DNA from: an uncultured Collinsella sp.
GTDB taxonomy: Bacteria; Actinomycetota; Coriobacteriia; Coriobacteriales; Coriobacteriaceae
Assembly (NCBI GenBank): GCA_958421035.1
Contig: CATZKS010000128.1
Coordinates: 1-5,061 of the forward strand
Length of the DNA: 5,061 nt
Direction of reading: 5' to 3'
In this document: positions 1-5,061 of the stretch, in pieces
Layout of the letters: every line of letters starts with the position of its first letter
How positions within the stretch are numbered: the stretch's first letter is position 1
Notes under the pieces: generated by a model
What the model was told of the DNA's origin: nothing
Seen by the model: only the letters and a program-made list of their open reading frames with translations
The model's database searches: none
Position numbers and translations under genes: made by a program

Positions 1-99
1 ATTAATGGATAGAAACGGATGTTCTATCGGGACACACATTTTGTCCTATAAGCCCAAAGGGGACAGGCACCTTTGTGGTGGTTTTTGTTTGCGCGGGCG
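1..99. repeat. Non-coding tail downstream of proA with small inverted repeats and a GGGGACA motif
   Basis: No gene is visible here. Three small structures can be read. GATAGAA (8-14) pairs with TTCTATC (22-28) around a 7-nt loop. GGACA (30-34) pairs with TGTCC (42-46), which can alternatively pair with GGACA at 61-65. CAAAGG (55-60) pairs with CCTTTG (70-75). On the plus strand, CACC (68-71) and GGTG (77-80) form a short stem followed by GTTTTTGTTT. That could be a weak terminator for a plus-strand gene left of the window, although a 4-bp stem is marginal. No convincing terminator for proA is seen on the minus strand. The block GGGGACA (59-65), four bases, CCTTTG (70-75) recurs in inverted orientation at 2918-2932, which suggests a dispersed repeat family. 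Confidence 0.45.
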
Positions 100-1386
100 T
101 TAGGGACGGACCTGGCCGGTGCCGCGGAGCTTGTATTTGTAGGTGGTGAGGGCCTCGGCGGCAAAGGGGCCACGGGCGTGGAGTTTTTGGGTCGAGATGC
201 CGATCTCGGCACCCAGGCCAAACTCGCCGCCGTCAGTGAAGCGAGTGCTGGCGTTGGAGTACACGGCCGAGGCATCGACAGCATCGAGGAAGCGCTCGCA
301 AGCATCCGTATCCTCGGCAACGATGGCCTCGGAGTGCATCGTGCCGTAGCGGTTGATGTGTGCGATGGCCTCGTCCTCGTTTGCCACGACCTTCACGCTC
401 ATCTCGAGCGCCAGGTACTCGCGACCCCAGTCCTCCTCAGTCGCGGCGACGTAGTCATCGCCCTCCACAAGCCCGGCATCGGCGCATGCGGCGCAGGTTG
501 CCTCGTCGCCGTGAATCAGCACGCCGTGGTCATGCAGCACGGTCACGACCGCGGGCAAAAACGCATCGGCCACAGCACGGTCGACCAGCAGCGACTCGGC
601 GGCATTGCACACGCCTACGCGCTGGGTCTTGGCATTAACGATAATGTTGAGCGCCTTATCAAAGTCGGCGGATTCATGCACGTAGATGTGGCAGTTGCCC
701 GTGCCCGTCTCGATCACCGGCACAAGCGACTCGCGCACGCAGCGCTGGATCAGGCCTGCACCTCCGCGCGGAATGAGTACGTCGACAATACCGCGGAGCT
801 TCATGAGCTCGCCGGTGGCCTCGCGGTCGGTGGACTCGATCATCGACACGGCCTCGCGCGGGAAGCCCTTGGCCTCGAGCGCATCGGCCAGCAGCTCGGC
901 GATCATGGCACACGAGTGATAGGCCAGCGAGCCGCCGCGTAGAATGCAGGCGTTGCCGGTACGGATGCAGATGCCTGCGGCGTCGGCCGTCACGTTGGGG
1001 CGCGCCTCGTAGACCATGGCGACCAGGCCCAACGGCACGCTCACGCGGGTCAGGTCCACACCGCTCGCAAGCACGCGGTGGTCGAGCACGCGGCCGACGG
1101 GATCGGGCAGCTCGGCGAGCTTCTCCAAACCGGCGGCCATGCCCTCGACGCGCTCAGGCGTCAGCAGCAGACGGTCGAGCAGACCGGCCGAAGTGCCCGC
1201 ATCGCGCGCGGCGGACATATCGAGCTCGTTGGCGGCGACGATGGAGTCGACACCGTTGCGCAGTGCTGCGGCCATGGCGCGCACGGCCTCCTGGCGCTGC
1301 TCATCGCTCGCCGTGGCAAGCGAGACCGACGCTGCCTTGGCGGCAACGGCAAGATCGTGGACATACGTGGCTATATCGACCGACAT
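100..1386 (-). CDS. proA: Glutamate-5-semialdehyde dehydrogenase (gamma-glutamyl phosphate reductase)
   Basis: This cytoplasmic enzyme catalyses the second step of proline synthesis: NADPH-dependent reduction of gamma-glutamyl phosphate, made by ProB, to glutamate-5-semialdehyde, which cyclises spontaneously to pyrroline-5-carboxylate. The 428-aa length is normal for the family and the gene looks intact. Visible family blocks, in order, are MVYEARPNVT (about 124-133), the ILRGGS stretch (148-153), LIPRGG (204-209), QRVGVCNAAE with the expected catalytic Cys260, YGTMHSEAI (347-355), and the C-terminal block 378-417 with TRFTDGGEFGLGAEIG and a TTYKY ending. The start is supported by an A/G-rich ribosome binding site: AAAGG (complement of 1394-1398) lies 7 nt before the ATG, with AGGAG just further upstream. 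It lies in the order proB then proA on the same strand, but a plus-strand hydrolase gene separates them, so it probably needs its own promoter in the spacer 1387-1498. I see only a weak one (TTGACC, complement of 1462-1467, without a good -10). Confidence 0.97.
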   Translation of the reverse strand: MSVDIATYVHDLAVAAKAASVSLATASDEQRQEAVRAMAAALRNGVDSIVAANELDMSAARDAGTSAGLLDRLLLTPERVEGMAAGLEKLAELPDPVGRVLDHRVLASGVDLTRVSVPLGLVAMVYEARPNVTADAAGICIRTGNACILRGGSLAYHSCAMIAELLADALEAKGFPREAVSMIESTDREATGELMKLRGIVDVLIPRGGAGLIQRCVRESLVPVIETGTGNCHIYVHESADFDKALNIIVNAKTQRVGVCNAAESLLVDRAVADAFLPAVVTVLHDHGVLIHGDEATCAACADAGLVEGDDYVAATEEDWGREYLALEMSVKVVANEDEAIAHINRYGTMHSEAIVAEDTDACERFLDAVDASAVYSNASTRFTDGGEFGLGAEIGISTQKLHARGPFAAEALTTYKYKLRGTGQVRP

Positions 1387-1429
1387 GGGCGGCCCTTTCT
1401 CCTAGAAGTTTGCAACCATGGTAGCCGAT

Positions 1430-1460
1430 TTGCGCATGGCCTCGCCCGCGGCGGTAGAAT
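1430..1460 (+). promoter_or_regulatory. Candidate promoter for the hydrolase gene
   Basis: TAGAAT at 1455-1460 matches the -10 consensus TATAAT at five of six bases. A weak -35, TTGCGC (1430-1435), lies 19 bp upstream, slightly longer than the ideal spacing. Transcription would begin near 1467, leaving a leader of about 32 nt before the ATG at 1499. The placement argues against the in-frame upstream ATG at 1418, which would precede this promoter. The same spacer must also serve proA in the other direction. Confidence 0.4.
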
Positions 1461-1487
1461 TGGTCAACCCGAAACACCGCAACGAAC

Positions 1488-1492
1488 GGAAG
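1488..1492 (+). promoter_or_regulatory. Ribosome binding site that fixes the hydrolase start
   Basis: GGAAG lies 6 nt upstream of the ATG at 1499, a normal Shine-Dalgarno position. The alternative in-frame ATG at 1418 has no comparable purine-rich site before it, and the 27 residues it would add look like translated intergenic DNA. This supports the 472-aa protein. Confidence 0.6.
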
Positions 1493-1498
1493 TACCGC

Positions 1499-2917
1499 AT
1501 GGCCCTCATCACTTCATACAACGTCCCCGGCCTCTATGTCGAGGACCACAGCATCGACGTCCCCCTTGACTGGCGCGGCCTGGAGCCGATGCTCCTGGCC
1601 GTCGGCAACACCATGCGCCGCGGCGCTATGCCGGCACCAATCGCCGGCGCGCCCGAGAGCATCAAGCTCTTCTACCGCGTGGTTTGCGCGCCCGACCGCA
1701 TCAACGACGATCTGCCGCTGCTCCTGTTTTTGCAGGGCGGCCCTGGTGGCGAGAGCCCGCGTCCGCTCTCACCCACGAGCGACGGCTGGATTGAGGAAGC
1801 CGTCAAACACTTCCGCGTGGTCCTTCCCGACCAGCGCGGCACGGGGCGCAGCAGCTGTGTAGACGGGCGTACGATCGCGGCTCTGGGCGAGCGCGCGACG
1901 GCGGCCGGCTCCGATGCCGCACGCTCGCAGGCGGACTTCCTCAAGCGCCACCTCGTCAGCTCCATCGTGCGCGATTTTGAGTACCTGCGCCTGGTGGGCT
2001 TTGGCGGTAAGCCCTGGGTCACGCTCGGCCAGAGCTACGGCGGCTTTTTGACGCTGAGTTATCTGTCGCTCTTCCCCGAGGGCGTGGCGGCGAGCTTTAC
2101 CTGCGGCGGCATCCCCCACGTGCCGGCGAGCGCCAGCGAGGTCTACGCGCACACCTTCCCGCGCATGGCCGCCAAGACGCAGCAGTATTACGACCGCTAC
2201 CCCGCCGACGTCGAGCGCGTGGCAGCCCTGGCCGATGCGCTCGAGGCACAGAAGCCCGTGCTGCCCGACGGCTCGCCGATGACGGTCGAGCGCCTACAGC
2301 TCATGGGCAGCGACTTTGGTATGAAGCCGAGCTTTGAGCGCATGCACTGGATTATCGACCACGCGTTTGTTGATGGCGATGGCACGCTGAGCTGCGGCTC
2401 CTCGGTATCCGACGGCTTTTTGATGCGCGCATTCGAGCGCACCAACACACGCACGAATCCGCTGTACTGGACGCTGCAGGAGTTCATCTACGCCGACGGC
2501 GACACCATGCCCATTCGCTGGGCCGCGGCAGAGGAAAAGGCACACCGCGCCGAGTTCGACACGCTCGCGCGCCCGCTCATGTTTACCGGCGAGGCCATGT
2601 TCCCGTGGATGTTTGAGCAGATGCCCGAGCTCAAGCCCTTCAAGCCCGCCATGGACCTGCTGATGGAAGACACCAGCTGGGACAAGATCTACGACTCGCA
2701 GCGCCTGGCCTGCAACGAAGTGCCACTCCAGGCCGCCGTGTACTTCGATGACATGTACGTGGATTCGGGTCTGCAGCTCGACACGCTCAGTCGCGTGGGC
2801 AACTCGCATGCCTGGGTGACGAACGAGTTTGAACACGATGGCCTGCACGGCAGCGTGGTGTTCAAGCACCTCTTCAACGAAGCCCTCAACCGAGGAGACC
2901 TGCGCCAGATCTTCTAG
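1499..2917 (+). CDS. Alpha/beta hydrolase, proline iminopeptidase-like (peptidase family S33)
   Basis: A 472-aa predicted cytoplasmic alpha/beta-fold hydrolase with no signal peptide or membrane segment. The oxyanion-hole motif QGGPGG is at 79-84, DQRGTGRSS at 111-119, and the nucleophile elbow GQSYGG at 177-182 makes Ser179 the likely catalytic serine. A helical cap region follows (roughly 205-350). The likely acid is Asp417 or Asp418 in VYFDDMYVD, and the likely catalytic histidine is His446 in the block EFEHDGLHGS. GGPGG, DQRGTGRS and GQS.GG together are typical of the larger proline iminopeptidases of the Aeromonas/Streptomyces type, which remove N-terminal proline from peptides. Substrate specificity cannot be read from these motifs, so another aminopeptidase or esterase role remains possible. 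The start at 1499 is chosen from the Shine-Dalgarno site and promoter; an ATG at 1418 would give 499 aa. The gene lies opposite to proB and proA, between them, and a proline-releasing role would fit that setting. Composition resembles its neighbours and gives no clear sign of recent transfer. Confidence 0.85.
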   Translation: MALITSYNVPGLYVEDHSIDVPLDWRGLEPMLLAVGNTMRRGAMPAPIAGAPESIKLFYRVVCAPDRINDDLPLLLFLQGGPGGESPRPLSPTSDGWIEEAVKHFRVVLPDQRGTGRSSCVDGRTIAALGERATAAGSDAARSQADFLKRHLVSSIVRDFEYLRLVGFGGKPWVTLGQSYGGFLTLSYLSLFPEGVAASFTCGGIPHVPASASEVYAHTFPRMAAKTQQYYDRYPADVERVAALADALEAQKPVLPDGSPMTVERLQLMGSDFGMKPSFERMHWIIDHAFVDGDGTLSCGSSVSDGFLMRAFERTNTRTNPLYWTLQEFIYADGDTMPIRWAAAEEKAHRAEFDTLARPLMFTGEAMFPWMFEQMPELKPFKPAMDLLMEDTSWDKIYDSQRLACNEVPLQAAVYFDDMYVDSGLQLDTLSRVGNSHAWVTNEFEHDGLHGSVVFKHLFNEALNRGDLRQIF

Positions 2918-3000
2918 CAAAGGAGTGTCCCCACCTGCCGGCACAAAAAGAACGTCCCCAAGTGCCGAACAAGTGCCGGCAACGACAATGCCGCAGGTAG
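2918..3000. repeat. GTCCCC/GTGCCG repeat cluster, REP-like
   Basis: This starts immediately after the hydrolase stop. It holds two GTCCCC boxes (2927-2932 and 2954-2959), a tandem CAAGTGCCGAA/CAAGTGCCG repeat (2959-2969 and 2970-2978), and two copies of the palindrome TGCCGGCA (2936-2943 and 2974-2981). Together these give a perfect 9-bp inverted repeat, TGCCGGCAC (2936-2944) with GTGCCGGCA (2973-2981), across 28 nt. A second pairing joins ACCTGC (2933-2938) to GCAGGT (2993-2998). There is no T-tract, so it is a poor terminator. It resembles repetitive extragenic palindromes mobilised by IS200-like REP transposases (RAYTs). That family assignment is an inference, and no transposase gene is present in the window. 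Confidence 0.5.
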
Positions 3001-3013
3001 AGAACGGAAAGCG

Positions 3014-3112
3014 AAAACGCCCCTAAGCGAGCAAGGTGACGTGAAAGAGGAGGGCATTGACCTTTTGGTCATGCCCGACGATTGAACGTCAGATTGCCGC
3101 TTAGGGGCGTTT
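3014..3112 (-). terminator. Possible proB terminator using the same long hairpin
   Basis: Read on the minus strand, the 15-bp GC-rich outer stem begins 14 nt after the proB stop and ends in GGGGCGTTTTCGC, a short T-run. This can plausibly terminate proB transcription, and would explain why proB and proA are unlikely to share one transcript through the intervening hydrolase. The arms are far apart (68 nt between them) and the T-tract is short, so efficiency is uncertain. On the plus strand the stem is followed by GTTTGCAGCG, also weak for terminating the hydrolase transcript. Confidence 0.35.
3015..3112 (+). ncRNA. 98-nt near-continuous hairpin with tandem G.A mismatches (candidate structured element)
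   Basis: The outer stem is perfect over 15 bp: AAACGCCCCTAAGCG (3015-3029) with CGCTTAGGGGCGTTT (3098-3112). Inward follow GCAA/TTGC (3031-3034 with 3094-3097), a GG/GA mismatch, TGACGT/ACGTCA (3037-3042 with 3086-3091), and a symmetric 9x9 internal region (3043-3051 with 3077-3085). An apical stem of 10 bp with one bulged T (3052-3062 with 3067-3076) is closed by a TTTT loop. Inside the 9x9 region every mismatch is G.A, arranged as three tandem 5'-GA/GA-5' steps separated by A-U, A-U and G-C pairs. Such tandem sheared G.A pairs are stable in RNA and in single-stranded DNA, whereas the complementary strand would have destabilising C.T mismatches. The plus strand is therefore the likely folding strand. 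I do not recognise the family, and transcription is not shown. The only possible upstream -10, TAGAGA at 2998-3003, is weak. Confidence 0.4.
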
Positions 3113-3126
3113 GCAGCGTCAATTGG

Positions 3127-4254
3127 TTATGCGAAGACGATTAAATTATCCCTGTGTATCGCCGGCTTCTCGGCCAGGTTAGCGAGCAGGCGGTTGCTGG
3201 CGATCTGGTCCTGGCGGCGACCGGCAGCAAGTTCCAGCACGTCCGAATCGGCCTCGGCGATACCGCGGGCGACAACCATACCGCTCGGGTCGCACACGTC
3301 GAGCACATCGCCCTCGGCAAACTGGCCATCGACCTCGCGAATACCCACCGCAAGCAGGGAAGAACCACGGCTGACCAGCGCCTTCGCAGCACCATCATCG
3401 ACCGTCACCGAGCCATGCGCCTTGTCGCCCAGTGCGATCCACAGCTTGCGGGGTGCGATGTCCAGACGCTCCGCCGGCGGATCGAACAGCGTGCCCACGC
3501 TCTCGCCGCGGGCGAGGCGCACGAGCGCATCGGGCTCCTCGCCCGAGCAAATCACGCTCTGAATGCCCGCCGTCATCAGGATGCGGCTCGCGCGAATCTT
3601 GGTAATCATGCCGCCCGTGCCCACCGATGTGGAAGAATCGCCCGCCGAGGCAATAATCTTGGCATCGATCTTATGCACGACAGGAACAAACTCGGCCGTG
3701 GGGTCCTCATGCGGATTGGCAGTATAGAGGCCATCGATGTCCGAGAGCGTCACGCACAGATCGGCAGAAACCAGGCAGCTCACAAGCGCCGCCAGTGTGT
3801 CGTTGTCGCCAAACTTGATCTCGTCGACGGTAACGGTGTCGTTCTCGTTGACGACCGGCACCACGCCCAGCTCCACCAGGCGCAGCAGGGCGTCGCGCGC
3901 GTGCAGGTAGGACGTGCGACGCGCCGTGTCGTGACGCGTGAGCAGCACGAGCGAGGTGAGCAGATCCCGTGCATGGAATTCCTCGTCGTAGGCCGACGAG
4001 ATGATGCACTGACCAGCCGAGGCGCAGGCCTGCAGGCTCGGCAGGTCGCCGACCGGCTTGCGGTCGAAGCCCAACACGGGATAGCCGCAGGCGATAGCGC
4101 CCGAGCTCACCACGACCAGGCGCCAGCCGAGCTTGCGCAGGGCTGCGGCCTGATCGGCAAGCCCGCCGATAAAGGTGCGGTTGACCTTGCCGTCGGCGCC
4201 CACCACCGTGGACGAACCGATCTTTACCACCATCGTTTTATAAGAAGTCGTCAT
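3127..4254 (-). CDS. proB: Glutamate 5-kinase with C-terminal PUA domain
   Basis: This cytoplasmic enzyme catalyses the first committed step of proline synthesis, ATP-dependent phosphorylation of glutamate to gamma-glutamyl phosphate, which ProA then reduces. The 375-aa protein has a full amino-acid-kinase domain (about 1-255): VVKIGSST with Lys11, VVVSSGAIACG (47-57), NENDTVTVDEIKFGDND (136-152), LSDIDGLYTANP (170-181) and GTGGMITKIRA (212-222) with Lys219. A PUA domain follows (about 268-350), then the familiar ending AIHRDNLIV. Enzymes of this architecture are commonly feedback-inhibited by proline through the kinase domain. The start at 4254 is the first possible in this frame, because an in-frame TGA lies one codon before the preceding CGT. 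No clear Shine-Dalgarno site precedes it; the Met at residue 8 is an alternative start with no better site. pncB lies 81 bp upstream on the same strand. Confidence 0.97.
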   Translation of the reverse strand: MTTSYKTMVVKIGSSTVVGADGKVNRTFIGGLADQAAALRKLGWRLVVVSSGAIACGYPVLGFDRKPVGDLPSLQACASAGQCIISSAYDEEFHARDLLTSLVLLTRHDTARRTSYLHARDALLRLVELGVVPVVNENDTVTVDEIKFGDNDTLAALVSCLVSADLCVTLSDIDGLYTANPHEDPTAEFVPVVHKIDAKIIASAGDSSTSVGTGGMITKIRASRILMTAGIQSVICSGEEPDALVRLARGESVGTLFDPPAERLDIAPRKLWIALGDKAHGSVTVDDGAAKALVSRGSSLLAVGIREVDGQFAEGDVLDVCDPSGMVVARGIAEADSDVLELAAGRRQDQIASNRLLANLAEKPAIHRDNLIVFA

Positions 4255-4303
4255 ACGTCAAACCAATCGACTGTTCAGCGAACGGACGAACGGGCAAGCG
4301 AGA

Positions 4304-4342
4304 AAAATGATCCGTTTTCCTCCGTCGCATGCGGATCATTTT
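4304..4342 (-). terminator. Perfect 11-bp inverted repeat at the pncB stop, probable terminator
   Basis: AAAATGATCCG (4304-4314) and CGGATCATTTT (4332-4342) are perfectly complementary around a 17-nt loop. On the minus strand the structure starts within the last codons of pncB, includes its TGA stop (4336-4338), and ends in ATTTTTCT, resembling an intrinsic terminator with an A-tract and a T-tract. The symmetry would allow activity in both directions. It separates pncB from proB. If termination is efficient, proB needs a promoter in 4255-4303, where I find no good match. The sequence may also be a dispersed repeat in the host genome. Confidence 0.5.
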
Positions 4343-5061
4343 GCCCAGGGAAAGGCAGAGGCCGCGGCCATGTTCTTGCGCACGAGCTCGTCGCGTACCT
4401 GAGCCAGGCCCTGCTCCATGCCCACCACATAGGTCTGCGGGTACAGGAAGCGCTTGAAAGCTGCGTCCAGATGATCGAGCGCCCAAACACAGCGCTCGCG
4501 CGCGTCCTGGATGCTCTCACGCGGAGCCACTGCACTGCCATCGCGCACGATCGGCACCAGCAGCTCGCGATACTCAAGCTCCGACACATCGGTCACCAGG
4601 GCGGCATCATTCACGGCCACGAGGGTATTGCCGCGCGCGGCGCCCTCCCCCGCCAGATGGTCCTCGTCGTAGATCATGTCGCAGACCGGGCCGCCAAAGC
4701 CGTCGTAATAACGGCGCACGCGCTGCACGCCCGGGATCGTGCGCTTGTAGGGCTGCTCGGAGAGCTTGACCACCGGCGTCCATGGATCTGCCTCGCTCGC
4801 ACGGCGGGCGGAAAGCTTGTACACGCCACCCAGCGCCGGCTGGTCATAGCAGGTCGCGAGCTTGGTACCCACGCCAAAGCTATCGATGGGCGCGCCCTGG
4901 TCCAGCAGCGACTGAATCGTGTACTCGTCAAGATCGTTGGAAACCGAGATCCCCACATAGGGCAGGCCCTCGGCATCAAAACGGCCGCGAACATACTTGG
5001 AGAGCTTGGCGAGGTCGCCGGAGTCGATGCGAATAGCCGACAGACGCTCGCCCACCGCCTC
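4336..5061 (-). CDS. pncB: Nicotinate phosphoribosyltransferase, C-terminal part (runs off the right edge)
   Basis: The visible 241 residues are the C-terminal half of an enzyme of the Preiss-Handler NAD salvage pathway, which joins nicotinate to PRPP with ATP hydrolysis to give nicotinate mononucleotide. Reading from the window edge, family blocks are IRIDSGDL (10-17), VSNDLDEY (40-47), IDSFGVGTKL (59-68), DQPALGGVYKLSA (73-85), KLSEQPYKRTIPG (99-111), YRELLVPI (164-171) and a C-terminal YPQTYVVGM segment. The KLSE...IPG and ELLVPI blocks fit the roughly 480-aa type common in Firmicutes and Actinobacteria better than the roughly 400-aa E. coli type. The N-terminal half and start lie beyond the window: the frame stays open to the last base, and the GTG at 5053-5055 is an internal Val codon, not a start. 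The stop lies inside an inverted repeat. There is no pathway link to proB, so the shared strand may be only adjacency. Confidence 0.93.
   Translation of the reverse strand, partial: EAVGERLSAIRIDSGDLAKLSKYVRGRFDAEGLPYVGISVSNDLDEYTIQSLLDQGAPIDSFGVGTKLATCYDQPALGGVYKLSARRASEADPWTPVVKLSEQPYKRTIPGVQRVRRYYDGFGGPVCDMIYDEDHLAGEGAARGNTLVAVNDAALVTDVSELEYRELLVPIVRDGSAVAPRESIQDARERCVWALDHLDAAFKRFLYPQTYVVGMEQGLAQVRDELVRKNMAAASAFPWAK

Noticed and set aside
73..942. 289-codon open frame on the plus strand opposite proA
   Set aside because: It lies wholly antisense to a strongly supported proA, has low-complexity composition (Gly, Ala, His, Val), and shows no recognisable motif. Long antisense frames are expected in high-GC genes.
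1418..1498. Upstream in-frame ATG giving a 499-aa hydrolase
   Set aside because: There is no Shine-Dalgarno site before 1418, and the -10 candidate at 1455-1460 would lie inside the coding region. The ATG at 1499 has GGAAG at 6 nt spacing.
2294..2944. 216-codon open frame on the minus strand opposite the hydrolase
   Set aside because: It is antisense to conserved hydrolase motifs, has no ribosome binding site or family resemblance, and is best explained by GC-biased codon use.
3015..3112. CRISPR repeat or transposon end interpretation of the long inverted repeat
   Set aside because: There is only one copy, no regular spacer pattern, no cas or transposase gene in the window, and no clear target-site duplication at the outer ends.
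5053..5055. GTG as the start of a short 239-aa pncB
   Set aside because: The reading frame continues to the window edge, and the family's N-terminal half should precede the IRIDSGDL block, so this is an internal Val codon of a truncated view.

Overview
The window reads as a high-GC chromosomal segment from a gut-type actinobacterium of the class Coriobacteriia, most likely Collinsella or a close relative. This rests on base composition, codon use, the protein style and the GTCCCC-type intergenic repeats I associate with that group. It is an inference; no taxonomic marker gene is present.

Layout from left to right: positions 1-99 are non-coding and hold small inverted repeats and a GGGGACA/CCTTTG repeat-like motif. 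proA (gamma-glutamyl phosphate reductase) is complete on the minus strand at 100-1386. A 112-bp divergent spacer carries a promoter candidate and a ribosome binding site for an alpha/beta hydrolase of the proline iminopeptidase type, on the plus strand at 1499-2917. Positions 2918-3126 are non-coding and unusually structured: a GTCCCC/GTGCCG repeat cluster, then a 98-nt near-continuous hairpin with repeated tandem G.A mismatches. proB (glutamate 5-kinase with a PUA domain) is complete on the minus strand at 3127-4254. An 81-bp spacer contains a perfect 11-bp inverted repeat whose arm includes the stop codon of the last gene. That gene is the C-terminal half of pncB (nicotinate phosphoribosyltransferase), on the minus strand and cut by the right edge.

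ProB and ProA catalyse the first two steps of proline synthesis from glutamate, and the enzyme for the last step (ProC) is not in the window. Transcribed right to left, the order pncB-proB-proA matches a standard proB-proA arrangement, but the pair is split by the oppositely oriented hydrolase and the structured element. If the hydrolase is a true proline iminopeptidase it would release proline from peptides, a thematic link to its neighbours. pncB belongs to NAD salvage and has no evident functional link.

The protein genes are ordinary. The most unusual object is the structured element at 3015-3112, whose mismatch pattern favours a fold of the plus strand and suggests a structured RNA or a single-strand DNA hairpin rather than a plain terminator.
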